Shown piece by piece: positions 14,410-24,154 of a stretch of DNA of 64,000 nt. The position numbers and the translations under genes were made by a program. The notes beneath the pieces are model-generated. The model was not told the origin of the DNA. It saw only the letters and a program-made list of their open reading frames with translations, and did not search any database. Position 1 is the stretch's first letter. Each line of letters opens with the position of its first letter. The DNA lies in the NCBI RefSeq assembly GCF_900109365.1, contig NZ_FNZR01000010.1, positions 124,001 to 188,000 of the forward strand. The letters are read 5' to 3'. This DNA comes from Parapedobacter koreensis (GTDB lineage Bacteria; Bacteroidota; Bacteroidia; Sphingobacteriales; Sphingobacteriaceae).

Positions 14410-15090
14410 TTAGAGGAGTAATTGTTGTCCGATGTGCAAGCGCGAGTTGGTAAGTCCATTGTTGCGCTGGATGGTCTTCACCGTTGTGCCGTACTTGCGG
14501 GCAATATCATATAAGGTATCCCCCTGTTTCACGGTGTACCAAGCGGTTTCCTCCGGTTCATCCATCGCTGCAAGCGCCATTCCCTCTTCCGGCTGTTTAT
14601 CCAACTCATGCAGGTTGTATTTCCGGATGATACCAAGTACCTTGGATGACCAGGAGCCACTATGGGCATACCCGGAGCGGGCAATGCCTTGTACCCATTT
14701 TTGGTATTCATGGGGCTGGTACAAATCAAACAGTTCTTCAGTACCTTTACGACGTTTCAGAAAATCGATGAAATCCTGGTAGGAGTCGGTTACTGAATCG
14801 TATCCTTTGTAGGCCGAACGGATTTCCGTGCTGCTATTAGGTCCCTTGATGCCAAAGTGATTGTTGAGATGCCGAGCTACGCGACTGGTACCGTGTGCGC
14901 TCTCATGCATCGCAATAGCGAGGATGATGCTCGCAGGACATCCATAGGCTTCCATGTGCTGGATGGCGGCATCTTTATAGTGTTCGATATAGGTTTCCGG
15001 TGATTCTTGGGCCAAGGTGCGAGTAGCCAACGTCGAGGTCAACCACATAGCAAGGGATAAGGCAATGGTAGTCTTGTTGATTCCTTTCAT
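14410..15090 (-). CDS. Glucosaminidase-LysM protein (paralogue of the next gene)
   Basis: A 226-residue secreted protein with a cleavable signal peptide instead of the lipobox of its paralogue. The GH73-like domain has AIAMHESAHGTS (likely catalytic Glu) and NNHFGIKG; the LysM domain starts at YTVKQGDTLYDIARKYG. A peptidoglycan N-acetylglucosaminidase role is likely. A GTG at 15111 overlaps the O-methyltransferase stop (GTGA) and would add 7 residues; I prefer ATG 15090, which starts the signal peptide. It forms an operon with the flanking genes (gaps of 17 and 4 bp). Confidence 0.88.
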   Translation of the reverse strand: MKGINKTTIALSLAMWLTSTLATRTLAQESPETYIEHYKDAAIQHMEAYGCPASIILAIAMHESAHGTSRVARHLNNHFGIKGPNSSTEIRSAYKGYDSVTDSYQDFIDFLKRRKGTEELFDLYQPHEYQKWVQGIARSGYAHSGSWSSKVLGIIRKYNLHELDKQPEEGMALAAMDEPEETAWYTVKQGDTLYDIARKYGTTVKTIQRNNGLTNSRLHIGQQLLL

Positions 15091-15107
15091 AGTACATGAT
15101 TTTAGCT

Positions 15108-15743
15108 TCACCGCTTCCGCAACACAAACAATCCATCGCGAATGGGAAGAATCAGTTTATCTACGCGTTCATCAGCTGCAAGCTGTTCATTCAATGAGAC
15201 GATTTGTTGGGTTTGTGAATCACCGGCACCGGCGACCACCTTCCCTTTCCATAATACGTTGTCAATTAAAATCAGGCCACCCGCACGACACTTTTCAAGT
15301 GCAAGCTCATAATAAATAGGATTATTTTTTTTATCGGCATCAATAAAAACGAAATCAAACGGACCAACCAGTCCGGGAATAACGGCGGCGGCATCGCCTA
15401 TATGGTAATGAACGGCATGCTTCCATTCCGATTGCTCAAAATACCCACGCACGCGATCTTCCAATTCAGGGTTATTATCAATCGTGTGAACTTCACCCCC
15501 CGGCACCAGGCCTTCCGCTAAGCATAGCGTGGCATACCCCGTGAAAGTACCTATTTCAAGGATAAATTTGGGTGCTACCAACTTGCTCAGCAATGCAAGC
15601 AGCCTGCCCTGATATGGGCCCGATAACATATGGGGCCTTGTTTCTTTCAGGTAGGTTTCCCTGTTGATACGCTGCAATAAAGCAGGCTCAGCATCACAAG
15701 TCCGCTCCAGATAGCTCGTCAATATATCATCGAACATATCCAT
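15108..15743 (-). CDS. SAM-dependent O-methyltransferase (catechol-type)
   Basis: A 211-residue class I methyltransferase of the COMT/CCoAOMT-like group. The SAM motif is ILEIGTFTGYATL, then VHTIDNNPE, and the metal-binding FVFIDADKKN and LIDNVLW. No signal peptide is present, so it is cytoplasmic. The substrate is unknown; bacterial members methylate catechols or other small hydroxylated molecules. The ATG at 15743 (MDMFDD) is preferred to longer readings. It is the first gene of the minus-strand wall-hydrolase operon, an odd partner whose meaning is unclear. Confidence 0.88.
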   Translation of the reverse strand: MDMFDDILTSYLERTCDAEPALLQRINRETYLKETRPHMLSGPYQGRLLALLSKLVAPKFILEIGTFTGYATLCLAEGLVPGGEVHTIDNNPELEDRVRGYFEQSEWKHAVHYHIGDAAAVIPGLVGPFDFVFIDADKKNNPIYYELALEKCRAGGLILIDNVLWKGKVVAGAGDSQTQQIVSLNEQLAADERVDKLILPIRDGLFVLRKR

Positions 15744-15803
15744 TGTACCCGCAAAGTAAATAAACTTAACACAATTTAACAACCACTACGATGTAACGTT
15801 TTG

Positions 15804-15811
15804 TAAGTTTG
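15804..15811 (+). promoter_or_regulatory. Possible promoter of the DUF5686 gene
   Basis: TAAGTTTG matches TAnnTTTG, 43 nt upstream of the ATG at 15855, in the divergent region with the O-methyltransferase gene. No good -33 box is seen. Confidence 0.4.
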
Positions 15812-15854
15812 GGCATCAGAATCATAGCCGAGAAAACATAGTGAACGCTTTATC

Positions 15855-18323
15855 ATGCTGAAATCCGTCATTGCCACCTTCGTTGTTACAGGGTTCTTTG
15901 TTACATACACCTACGCCCAGTCGTACCAATTGACCGGACAAATCAGGGACGAACAGGGACAGCCTGTACCTTTTGCCAGCATTTATAAAGCAAGTACCAC
16001 GATAGGTACAGCAGCCAACAGTGAAGGAATATTCCAGCTGCAGTTGCCGCCCGGCGAACACGAGCTGCTCGTCCGTGCCGTTGGCTACCAGCAGGTTGCT
16101 CAGCAACTAACGGTGCCGAGCGACACATCCATCACCATCACGCTACATACGGAATCCTACCTGCTCGCTGAGGTAGTCATCGGCAATGGTGAAGATCCGG
16201 CGTATGCCATTATACGGCATGCTATCCGCGAACGCCGGAAACACTTGAATGAGACCAGCCCCTATACGGCAAAGGTATACATCAAAGGGATGCAGCGCTT
16301 GTTGCAGGCACCGAAGAAATTCTTGGGATTTGATGTCGATCAGGTCGCGCAGGAAATAGGGCTCGACTCCAACCGCACTGGCATCGTGTACCTCTCTGAG
16401 TCCGAATCCCGCATCACGGTACGCCCGCCAGACAACTTCCACGAGGAGATGATCAGTTCCAAATTTTCGGGCAACAACCGGGGGTTCAGCTTCAACCGCG
16501 CAGCGGATTTAAAATTGAATTTCTACGAAAACCATCAGCCCATCATTGAGGGATTGAGTCCCCGGCCTTTCGTATCGCCCATAGCAGACAATGCACTGAG
16601 CTACTACCGGTACCGCCTGCTGGGCACCACTGAAGAGAATGGACTCACCATCAACAAAATACAGGTCATTCCGCGCCGCAAGGCCGAGCCGCTCTATTCA
16701 GGCGATATCTACATCATAGACGAATCCTGGCGCATATATGGCGTCAACTTGCAGCTCACCAAGGGATCAAGCATCAATATCCTCGATACGCTCGGTATCC
16801 AGCAGGAATTTATTCCGCTCGAACACCAGCAATGGCAACCATCCAGCATCCGATTCGATTTTGTAGGCGGACTGCTGGGCTTCCGCATCGGCGGCTACTT
16901 CGCTGCGGTATACAGCGATTATAACCTCCAGCCCGACATTAAAAAGAATCGCTTCAATGAAACCCTGCGCATCACCGAGGGGGTCAATAAACGGGATTCC
17001 GCCTATTGGGCTGAAAACCGCCCGCTACTGCTCACCGAAGAAGAGGAGCTGGATTACATCCGTAAGGACAGCATTCAGCGGCGGCGCGAATCAAAGGAAT
17101 ACCTCGACTCTGTGGATAGCCGCGCAAACCGGTTCAAACCCCTGGGTTTCCTCGCGGCGGGGTACACCTACCGCAACCGCGCGCAACGCTGGCGTCTTTC
17201 CCTTGATGGCCCAGCCACTTCACTGCTCTTCAACAGTGTGGAAGGTTTGGCGTTGAATTATGGCGCACAATATATTAAGCAGGTAGATACTATCCTCAAT
17301 CGCAGCTTTACCCTATACGGCAACGCCCGATATGGCTTTGCCAACAAACGTTTCAACGGCTACCTGGGCACATCGTTTCCGTGGGGAAAAAGTACTTTCG
17401 GCCTGTACGGCGGCAGCAGCGTGCAGGATTTAAATGATCGAGGATCGTTACCGCCGCTCTTCAATACCATCAGCACCACCTTCTTCGGACGTAACTACAT
17501 GAAAGTGTATGAGCGTGCCTTCGGCGGAGCCTCCTGGCAATACACACTGCCAGCTAACGTAAAAGTATCTGCATCAGCGATGTGGGAAAACCGTCTGTGG
17601 CTGCCTAATAGTACCGACTATACCTTCTGGGAGCGGAATAAGCGGTACATCACTTCAAACAATCCGTTCATCCCCGACGAAGACCTACCACTCTTTGCCG
17701 AAAACCAAGCGTTTAAGGTCTCATTGGGTGTCAGCTACGACTTTGGCACGCGGTACGAAACCTATCCCAATAGGCGGATATACCTGCCTTCCAAATGGCC
17801 TACGCTGTCGATAAACTATACGAAAGGCATCCCGGGTATTTTCGGATCTGATGCGGACTATGATTTGTTGACGGCCCGGTTGCACAAGACACAAATCGGA
17901 ATGGGACTATATGGGCACCTGTCCTTTGATGTCATCGCAGGCACGTTCTTAAACGCCAAACAGCTGTACTATACGGATTACCGTCATTTCAATGGCACAC
18001 GCACGCTCATCAGCGACCAGCAATTGAGTACATTCTTGCTGCTGGATTATTACCAGCATAGTACAACGGAAAATTTTGTGGAGGCGCATGGCGAATACAA
18101 TCTTTCGACACTATTAACCAGCAAGGTGCCTTTGCTCCGCAAGCTCAAATTGCAGGAAATCATCGGGCTGCATTACCTGAACACCAATGAAGTATCCCAT
18201 TACGGTGAAGCACACTTCGGATTGCAATGGCAAAATCTGCGGGTCATCTACGCCCGTTCCTTCGGTGCGGAGCCGGGTCTGCGAGGAAAGGACGCGATAC
18301 GGATTGGGCTGCGGCTATTTTAG
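15855..18323 (+). CDS. DUF5686 / CarboxypepD_reg-like outer-membrane protein
   Basis: An 822-residue secreted protein: signal peptide (about 21 residues), a carboxypeptidase-regulatory-like domain (LTGQIRDEQGQPVPFASIY, about 25-105), then the long DUF5686 region with PAYAIIRHAIRERRKH, typical of the family. Strand-rich sequence ending in an aromatic-containing terminal strand (IRIGLRLF) indicates an outer-membrane beta-barrel. Function is unknown. Unlike a TonB receptor it has no plug domain. A second DUF5686 gene lies at 40973. It converges on folE with a 13-bp gap. Confidence 0.88.
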   Translation: MLKSVIATFVVTGFFVTYTYAQSYQLTGQIRDEQGQPVPFASIYKASTTIGTAANSEGIFQLQLPPGEHELLVRAVGYQQVAQQLTVPSDTSITITLHTESYLLAEVVIGNGEDPAYAIIRHAIRERRKHLNETSPYTAKVYIKGMQRLLQAPKKFLGFDVDQVAQEIGLDSNRTGIVYLSESESRITVRPPDNFHEEMISSKFSGNNRGFSFNRAADLKLNFYENHQPIIEGLSPRPFVSPIADNALSYYRYRLLGTTEENGLTINKIQVIPRRKAEPLYSGDIYIIDESWRIYGVNLQLTKGSSINILDTLGIQQEFIPLEHQQWQPSSIRFDFVGGLLGFRIGGYFAAVYSDYNLQPDIKKNRFNETLRITEGVNKRDSAYWAENRPLLLTEEEELDYIRKDSIQRRRESKEYLDSVDSRANRFKPLGFLAAGYTYRNRAQRWRLSLDGPATSLLFNSVEGLALNYGAQYIKQVDTILNRSFTLYGNARYGFANKRFNGYLGTSFPWGKSTFGLYGGSSVQDLNDRGSLPPLFNTISTTFFGRNYMKVYERAFGGASWQYTLPANVKVSASAMWENRLWLPNSTDYTFWERNKRYITSNNPFIPDEDLPLFAENQAFKVSLGVSYDFGTRYETYPNRRIYLPSKWPTLSINYTKGIPGIFGSDADYDLLTARLHKTQIGMGLYGHLSFDVIAGTFLNAKQLYYTDYRHFNGTRTLISDQQLSTFLLLDYYQHSTTENFVEAHGEYNLSTLLTSKVPLLRKLKLQEIIGLHYLNTNEVSHYGEAHFGLQWQNLRVIYARSFGAEPGLRGKDAIRIGLRLF

Positions 18324-18336
18324 GCCAGACACAGGC

Positions 18337-18981
18337 TTAGTCCAATGAGGCGGTGATCAGCCGGAGAAACTCATGACGCGTGCGCTCATGCACAAACTCG
18401 CCCGTGAAAGCAGACGTTGTCGTCACTGAATTTTGTTTTTGCACCCCACGCATGCACATGCAGAGGTGCTTGCATTCGATGACCACAGCCACACCAACCG
18501 GTTGCAACGTCTCGTGTATGCAATCACGGATTTCATTGGTGAGGCGTTCCTGTACTTGTAGGCGGCGTGCAAAGATGTCGACCACCCGGGGGATTTTGCT
18601 CAGTCCTACGATATGGCCATTAGGGATATAAGCTACATGGGCCTTACCGAAAAAGGGCAGCATATGGTGCTCGCACATGGAATAAACTTCGATATCCTTT
18701 ACCACCACCATTTGGCTGTATTCTTCCTCAAACATGGCGCCGCGCAATACCGTTGCTGCATCCAAGTCATAGCCATGGGTAAGGAATTGGAGTGCTTTCG
18801 CTACCCGTTCCGGGGTTTTCACCAAACCTGCGCGGGAAGGGTCTTCCCCCAACAACTCCAAAATCTCGGCATAGTGCCCAGCGATACGGGCTATTTTTTC
18901 CGGATTGTAGCGGTCGATTTTGACGTATCCGTCAATCTCCTCTTCATTGAGCGGAAAATTATTTTCCATAATCGTATTCAT
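18337..18981 (-). CDS. folE: GTP cyclohydrolase I
   Basis: A 214-residue enzyme converting GTP to 7,8-dihydroneopterin triphosphate, the entry to folate and queuosine/preQ0 synthesis. Zinc ligands are visible in [11 protein letters not shown] (Cys103, His106) and in [11 protein letters not shown]. The [11 protein letters not shown] substrate loop and TSAFTGEF are present. It lies 20 bp behind queD on the same strand, so a shared transcript giving pterin precursors for queuosine is likely, though folate synthesis would use the same enzyme. Confidence 0.95.
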   Translation of the reverse strand: MNTIMENNFPLNEEEIDGYVKIDRYNPEKIARIAGHYAEILELLGEDPSRAGLVKTPERVAKALQFLTHGYDLDAATVLRGAMFEEEYSQMVVVKDIEVYSMCEHHMLPFFGKAHVAYIPNGHIVGLSKIPRVVDIFARRLQVQERLTNEIRDCIHETLQPVGVAVVIECKHLCMCMRGVQKQNSVTTTSAFTGEFVHERTRHEFLRLITASLD

Positions 18982-19001
18982 TAATTCGTCTGCGGAATCC
19001 C

Positions 19002-19415
19002 TTATGATCCAAAATATTCCACGGAGTTGTTTTCCGTCTCTACCAACCTTACCGAATGCAAAATCACATCATGTGCCTCGATATGCGGCCGCAACTGGTT
19101 GAATATTTCGATGGCCAACACTTCTGTGGATGCCATCTTGCCCCGCATAAAATCCACGTCAAGGTTGATGTTTCGGTGATCTACCTTATCGATCACATAT
19201 GCCATGATGATGTTTTTCAATTCTTTCAAATCGATGACAAACCCCGTCTTCGGATTGACTTCGCCCTTTACCGTCACAAAAAGCTCGTAGTTGTGTCCAT
19301 GCCAGTTCGGGTTGGAACATTTGCCGAATACCGCTTCGTTTTGTTCCAACGTCCACTCATCGCGGTACAACTTGTGCGCCGCGTTAAACCGTTCGCGCCG
19401 TGTCAGATATATCAT
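19002..19415 (-). CDS. queD: 6-carboxytetrahydropterin synthase
   Basis: A 137-residue T-fold enzyme of the PTPS/QueD family, converting dihydroneopterin triphosphate to 6-carboxytetrahydropterin. The zinc His residues are in FNAAHKLY and NWHGHNYEL, the catalytic Cys in [10 protein letters not shown], and VDHRNIN is also present. The ATG at 19415 follows a perfect TATCTTTG -7 element by 6 nt, which fixes it against a longer TTG start. The operon with folE supports the queuosine pathway. A sepiapterin-type PTPS is the alternative but less likely in bacteria. Confidence 0.92.
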   Translation of the reverse strand: MIYLTRRERFNAAHKLYRDEWTLEQNEAVFGKCSNPNWHGHNYELFVTVKGEVNPKTGFVIDLKELKNIIMAYVIDKVDHRNINLDVDFMRGKMASTEVLAIEIFNQLRPHIEAHDVILHSVRLVETENNSVEYFGS

Positions 19416-19421
19416 AGGCTG

Positions 19422-19429
19422 CAAAGATA
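19422..19429 (-). promoter_or_regulatory. Promoter -7 element of queD-folE
   Basis: TATCTTTG on the minus strand, 6 nt from the ATG of queD. It is back to back with the truA promoter, the two -7 elements being 68 bp apart. Confidence 0.6.
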
Positions 19430-19497
19430 CGTTAATTTGGTGATTCGTAAGTTTGCCGTTTCTTTTTTTGTCGGCCTACGGCTGAAACCTAATTTCC

Positions 19498-19505
19498 TAT
19501 CTTTG
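19498..19505 (+). promoter_or_regulatory. Promoter -7 element of truA
   Basis: TATCTTTG matches the consensus perfectly. It ends at 19505 and so includes the first base of the earlier GTG (19505), arguing that translation starts at the next GTG (19511). Confidence 0.6.
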
Positions 19506-19510
19506 TGACT

Positions 19511-20272
19511 GTGGAAACCCTACGCAGACGTTACTTCATTGAAATCGCCTTTGATGGCGGGGCTTATCACGGCTGGCAAATCCAGCCTAATGCGGTGACC
19601 GTACAAGAATTGCTGGATAAAGCCTTGACCACATTGCTACGCGATCCCATCGGCACGGTAGGATGCGGCCGTACCGATACCGGCGTGCATGCTAAACAAC
19701 TCTATGCGCATTTTGATGTCGCGCACGAGGCGACCGTCGGCGATACGGATGCATTACTTTATCGCGTCAATGCATTGCTTCCGCCTGATATCGCTGCAAA
19801 AAGGCTTATTGCTGTTGCGCCCGACGCCCACGCGCGGTTTGATGCGGCACAACGGTCATACGAATACCATACCCATTTTCAAAAGGATCCTTTTTTGCAT
19901 GGCCGTTCATGGCAATTGCGTAGCACACCTGATGTCGGCGCAATGAACGAAGCCGCCGCAATTTTGCTGCAACATGAGGATTTTTCCTGTTTCAGTAAGT
20001 CCAATACGCAGGTGTATACCAATATTTGCCGCGTTACACGGGCCGAATGGAAATGGGTCGATGAACAACGATTGGTCTTCTATATTTCAGCGAATCGGTT
20101 TCTCCGCAACATGGTGCGAGCCATCGTAGGCACCCTGATGGAAATCGGCCAGGGCGAACACCCGCCGGAATACATGCACACCGTCATTCGCAGCAAAGAT
20201 CGCTCCGTGGCGGGCGCATCCGTACCGGCTTGCGGTTTGTATCTCACCGAAGTAACGTATCCCTATCTTTAA
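19511..20272 (+). CDS. truA: tRNA pseudouridine(38-40) synthase
   Basis: A 253-residue TruA enzyme. The catalytic Asp lies in VGCGRTDTGVHA; YHGWQIQPN near the start and the LRNMVRAIVGTL helix near the end are hallmarks. It converts uridines 38-40 of the tRNA anticodon arm to pseudouridine. No ATG precedes the conserved RRYFIEI. Of two in-frame GTG codons (19505 and 19511) the second is preferred, because the first overlaps the -7 element, implying a leaderless GTG start. It is followed 14 bp later by a lipoprotein gene. Confidence 0.95.
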   Translation: METLRRRYFIEIAFDGGAYHGWQIQPNAVTVQELLDKALTTLLRDPIGTVGCGRTDTGVHAKQLYAHFDVAHEATVGDTDALLYRVNALLPPDIAAKRLIAVAPDAHARFDAAQRSYEYHTHFQKDPFLHGRSWQLRSTPDVGAMNEAAAILLQHEDFSCFSKSNTQVYTNICRVTRAEWKWVDEQRLVFYISANRFLRNMVRAIVGTLMEIGQGEHPPEYMHTVIRSKDRSVAGASVPACGLYLTEVTYPYL

Positions 20273-20286
20273 ACCTGCCCTTTCAT

Positions 20287-21474
20287 ATGAACACACCACC
20301 TTCACTACTGTTTCTTCTTGTTGCTTTATTTACCTGCTCTGTAGGCTGCCAATCAACCTCAACGGAGAATGGCACCGAAGCCGCGTATGCCACTTACGAA
20401 CCTACGATGGGTACTCTGCGCATAGTGAGCGATGTAGACAATCCGGAAATAACGAGTATCAAGCTACTTAATGACAAAAAGAAAGATTCGTTGGGAACTG
20501 CCATGTCCCAAAATGGCAAATTTACACTGACCGTCAACCACCTGCCCATGCAGGAAGTTTATTTTTTAGTAATCAACGGTACATCAACCCGCAGTGGCAC
20601 CAGTGGACTGGGCTGGACGGAATATGTCCCCGTATATTTGGAAAAGAGCAATGCCCATTTAACGCTGGGCCATCGTTTTTTTGACCATCCCGGTGCTATC
20701 AGCAAAGCTAAATTTTCCATTCAGGGCGGCAGCGACGAACAGGAACTGTTAAACGATTGGCAGGAGGCGCTGAATGACCAGCAAGCCGATGCCGAGGGAA
20801 GGGCTGTCCAATATACATTCGGTAGCGGCATGGCCGATCATGAGCAGGGCGACACAGCAAGTCAAGGAATGGATATCACACAACGCTTTATCCGGCAAAA
20901 AAGACCGTTAGCTGTCTCCTTGTTTCTGGCGTATACCACCAATACCCACCGGAGGCACATGACAGCTTACAAGGAGTTATACCATGCGGTTCCCGATCAG
21001 GCCCGGCAAACCAAATACGGCATCGACCTCATCCAACGCCTGGATCGCATCACGAATCCTATTCAGCAATTGCATCCAACAACCCAGATAATTGCTGTCG
21101 ACGAGGGGCTAAAACGCGTATCATGGTCAGATTTTGATGCTTATAACTACCTTTTGCTTTGTTTCTGGAATAGCATGGATAAGGCCGCGCATGCTGATAT
21201 CAAGCGGATTGAGGCGCAGGCAACGGCATTTAAGCCGCAAGAGACGGCGCTCATTCACCTGTCGGTCGATAGCCGATTCAGCCAATGGAAAAAAATGAGC
21301 CCGTCCTTAAACTTACGATACAATTACAAGCTACGGAACGAGGTCCAGCAGCCCTTGATAGACTCATTGTATCTTACGGAACTGCCACGTTATGTACTCA
21401 TCCAACCCGATGGGAAGGTCGTAGATGCCGCTGTTTCCCCGGAAACGCTCAACAGGTTGTTTAAGACCGAATGA
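20287..21474 (+). CDS. Lipoprotein with DUF4369-like and thioredoxin-like regions
   Basis: A 395-residue lipoprotein (lipobox FTCSVGC, Cys at about 21). Residues about 40-130 form a beta-rich segment like the DUF4369 domain that precedes TlpA-type thioredoxins in Bacteroidota. The C-terminal ~90 residues (LIHLSVDSRFSQW ... LPRYVLIQPDGKVV) resemble a thioredoxin fold with the cis-Pro region, but the CxxC active site is absent. It is therefore probably not an oxidoreductase. It follows truA closely. Function unknown. Confidence 0.78.
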   Translation: MNTPPSLLFLLVALFTCSVGCQSTSTENGTEAAYATYEPTMGTLRIVSDVDNPEITSIKLLNDKKKDSLGTAMSQNGKFTLTVNHLPMQEVYFLVINGTSTRSGTSGLGWTEYVPVYLEKSNAHLTLGHRFFDHPGAISKAKFSIQGGSDEQELLNDWQEALNDQQADAEGRAVQYTFGSGMADHEQGDTASQGMDITQRFIRQKRPLAVSLFLAYTTNTHRRHMTAYKELYHAVPDQARQTKYGIDLIQRLDRITNPIQQLHPTTQIIAVDEGLKRVSWSDFDAYNYLLLCFWNSMDKAAHADIKRIEAQATAFKPQETALIHLSVDSRFSQWKKMSPSLNLRYNYKLRNEVQQPLIDSLYLTELPRYVLIQPDGKVVDAAVSPETLNRLFKTE

Positions 21475-21530
21475 ACCAACCACGGATCTTCGTTTGACAA
21501 ATCGATGAACGAAGATATGCCGCAAAATCG

Positions 21531-21538
21531 TACTTTTG
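21531..21538 (+). promoter_or_regulatory. Promoter -7 element of ABC exporter gene
   Basis: TACTTTTG matches TAnnTTTG and ends 9 nt before the ATG at 21548. Confidence 0.55.
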
Positions 21539-21547
21539 CACGTACCC

Positions 21548-23311
21548 ATGAGCGAACCCCAAATAACCGGCAAGACGTACGACGCGCATTTGCTACGCAG
21601 GATGATGCGTTATGTAAGACCTTACAAGGGCATCTTCGTCGTTTCCGTAGTGCTGACCATTCTCATGGCGGGTATCGCTCCTGCGCTGCCCATGCTGGTG
21701 GAGTACACGCTTGATCGGTTTATTCTCCAGAATGATACCGACGGCCTCCGGCTCATGCTGCTGCTCATGCTGGGCTTGCTGCTACTCCAGACGGTGATTC
21801 GCTATTACCATACCTTGATGACAAGTACCTTAGGGCAATCCGTCATCCGCGATCTGCGTATCGCCGTATTCAACCACATCACGCGTCTGCGCCTCAAATA
21901 CTTTGACCACACACCAATCGGCCGGCTCATCACCCGCACCATATCCGATCTGGAAACCATTGCTAACATTTTTTCCGAAGGGCTTATCCAAATCATCGGA
22001 GATATCTTGCAATTGGTGGTGATTCTCGGCGTCATGTTTTACACCGATTGGAGACTCACATTCATTGTATTGATTCCGATGCCTTTGATGATCGGCGCCA
22101 CCTATGTTTTCAAGGAAGCCATGAAATCCGCATTTCAGGATGTGCGGCAATGGGTAGCCAACCTGAATACGTTCCTACAAGAACACATATCCGGCATCGG
22201 CATTATCCAGTACTTTGCGCGCGAAGAACAGGAAATGCGCAAATTTAAAACGGCCAATGCCGAGCACCGCAATGCCCATATCCGGGCTAACTGGTATTTT
22301 TCGATTTTCTTCCCCGTCATCGAAATCATCATGGCCATCGCACTTGGTCTACTGGTATGGTATGGCTCCAAGCAGGTACTGGCGGATGAGCTGTCGCCCG
22401 GTGTGATTGTCGCGTTCATCATGTATATCAACATGATCTTCCGCCCGATACGCGAGCTGGTAGATAAGTTCAACACGCTGCAAATGGGCATGGTGAGCGC
22501 CGAGCGTATTTTTGCCGTACTGGATACCAACGAGCAGACACCCAATACCGGCACGAAACACCCCAGCACCATCCGGGGGGAGATTATTTTCGATAAGGTA
22601 TGGTTTGCATACGACGAAGAAAAGTGGGTACTTAAGGATATTAGCTTCAAGGTCAATCCCGGTGAAACACTGGCCTTGGTAGGTGCTACCGGCGCAGGCA
22701 AATCTTCTACCATCAATATCCTTAGTCGCTTTTATGAGGTCAATAGAGGCGCGATACAATTGGATGGCACGGATATTCGCGAATACGAGCTCAACTACCT
22801 GCGCCGCACCATCGCAACGGTATTGCAGGATGTCTTCCTGTTTGCTGATTCCGTAGCAAGCAATATCAGTCTCAACGATCCGGCCATTACCCGTGAGCAA
22901 ATCATCGAAGCCGCTAAGCAGGTAGGTGCACACGATTTTATCATACGACTACCGGGCGGATATGATTATAAAGTGCAAGAACGCGGTGCCACGTTATCTG
23001 CTGGTCAAGCACAGCTTATCTCGTTTATCCGGGCGCTGGTGCATGACCCGAAAATACTTGTATTGGATGAAGCTACCTCATCGGTAGATACCGAAACCGA
23101 AGGACTCATCCAACGGGCCATTGACACCCTGATGAAAGGCCGCACATCCATCATTATCGCCCATCGCCTCTCTACCATACAAAAGGCTGACAAAATTATC
23201 GTACTGGATAAGGGTGAGGTGAAAGAAATGGGTTCGCACCAAGAGTTGCTCCGGATAGATGGCTATTATAAGCGGCTGTATGATTTACAGTTTCATTCAG
23301 CAGGCATTTAA
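21548..23311 (+). CDS. ABC exporter, fused permease-ATPase (MsbA/MdlB type)
   Basis: A 587-residue half-transporter: six membrane helices in the first ~320 residues, then the ATPase. Walker A is GATGAGKSS (near residue 378), the Q-loop follows, the signature is LSAGQ (variant of LSGGQ), Walker B is ILVLDEATSSVD, and the H-loop is IIAHRLST. It should act as a homodimer or with a partner to export lipids, peptides or drugs; the cargo cannot be told. No second ABC gene is adjacent. It converges on the Crp-family gene with a 9-bp gap. Confidence 0.92.
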   Translation: MSEPQITGKTYDAHLLRRMMRYVRPYKGIFVVSVVLTILMAGIAPALPMLVEYTLDRFILQNDTDGLRLMLLLMLGLLLLQTVIRYYHTLMTSTLGQSVIRDLRIAVFNHITRLRLKYFDHTPIGRLITRTISDLETIANIFSEGLIQIIGDILQLVVILGVMFYTDWRLTFIVLIPMPLMIGATYVFKEAMKSAFQDVRQWVANLNTFLQEHISGIGIIQYFAREEQEMRKFKTANAEHRNAHIRANWYFSIFFPVIEIIMAIALGLLVWYGSKQVLADELSPGVIVAFIMYINMIFRPIRELVDKFNTLQMGMVSAERIFAVLDTNEQTPNTGTKHPSTIRGEIIFDKVWFAYDEEKWVLKDISFKVNPGETLALVGATGAGKSSTINILSRFYEVNRGAIQLDGTDIREYELNYLRRTIATVLQDVFLFADSVASNISLNDPAITREQIIEAAKQVGAHDFIIRLPGGYDYKVQERGATLSAGQAQLISFIRALVHDPKILVLDEATSSVDTETEGLIQRAIDTLMKGRTSIIIAHRLSTIQKADKIIVLDKGEVKEMGSHQELLRIDGYYKRLYDLQFHSAGI

Positions 23312-23320
23312 CAAAATCAA

Positions 23321-23932
23321 TTACCGCAGAACCAATCGTTTGCGTATACGGCTCAATGAAGGCCCCTGGATACCGAGGTAAGAGGAGATATGATACAAGG
23401 GGACACTGTTGAAAATATCAGGATGCTGTGCGATAAGGTCAAGGTATCGCTGTTCGGGGGTTTGGAAGAGAAAGCTTTCGGTGCGCTGCATCGTGATACC
23501 GAAGGCCATTTCAGCAATGATACGGCCAAACCGCTCCCATTGGTGGGACGACCGATAAAGTTCTTGTAACCGATCAAAGTGGATATATAAAATGTGCGAA
23601 TCCGTCATGGACTGTGTATAATAATTGCAGGGTGCTTGATGGATAAAACTTTGGAAGGATACAACTACTTGATATTTCGTGAAGAAAAAAACATTTTTTT
23701 CCTCCCCTGTCTTATCATCGATGAAATAAGTACGAAATACGTCATCAAGGATAAATCCCAGATACTTGCAGACATTTCGGTATTCGTTGTAATATTCGCC
23801 CTTAGCGTAGGTCCGTTCCTGCCAATAATCCCTGCTTAGATTGAATGCCGATTCGTCTACGGACGCAAACTGGTAAAGCGTCTGCTTGAGGATGTCCTTA
23901 GGCGATTGGGAATGGTTTTGTTGCATAAGCAT
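23321..23932 (-). CDS. Crp/Fnr-family transcriptional regulator
   Basis: A 203-residue protein with a cyclic-nucleotide-binding-like jelly roll (about residues 20-130) that lacks the canonical RxxS phosphate cassette. A C-terminal winged-helix half follows (HISSYLGIQGPSLSRIRKRL is the recognition helix region). There is no Cys cluster for FeS, so it is not an oxygen sensor. It resembles the many single-domain regulators of this family in Bacteroidota whose ligand is unknown. It is divergent from the His-rich protein/TonB receptor genes with a 222-bp gap and could regulate them (inference). Confidence 0.85.
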   Translation of the reverse strand: MLMQQNHSQSPKDILKQTLYQFASVDESAFNLSRDYWQERTYAKGEYYNEYRNVCKYLGFILDDVFRTYFIDDKTGEEKNVFFFTKYQVVVSFQSFIHQAPCNYYTQSMTDSHILYIHFDRLQELYRSSHQWERFGRIIAEMAFGITMQRTESFLFQTPEQRYLDLIAQHPDIFNSVPLYHISSYLGIQGPSLSRIRKRLVLR

Positions 23933-24099
23933 ATAACTGTCATGATAAGGCTGACACCGCTAAACAAATGTACACCAAGTTTTTGTGAAACCCTATACAA
24001 ATACAAAAACTACTGGTAATCCCATGAACATTTTTGAAGTGAAGAAAAAAATAAACGATTATTTTGCATAAATGTTACAGAAAATTATCATCGAATACC

Positions 24100-24107
24100 T
24101 ATTTTTG
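24100..24107 (+). promoter_or_regulatory. Possible promoter of the His-rich protein gene
   Basis: TATTTTTG matches TAnnTTTG, 47 nt upstream of the TTG start at 24155. AT-rich DNA precedes it. Confidence 0.4.
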
Positions 24108-24154
24108 TATTACTGCTGCCTGAAAAGGTCCATTTTTTCTAAAATAGGGATGCA

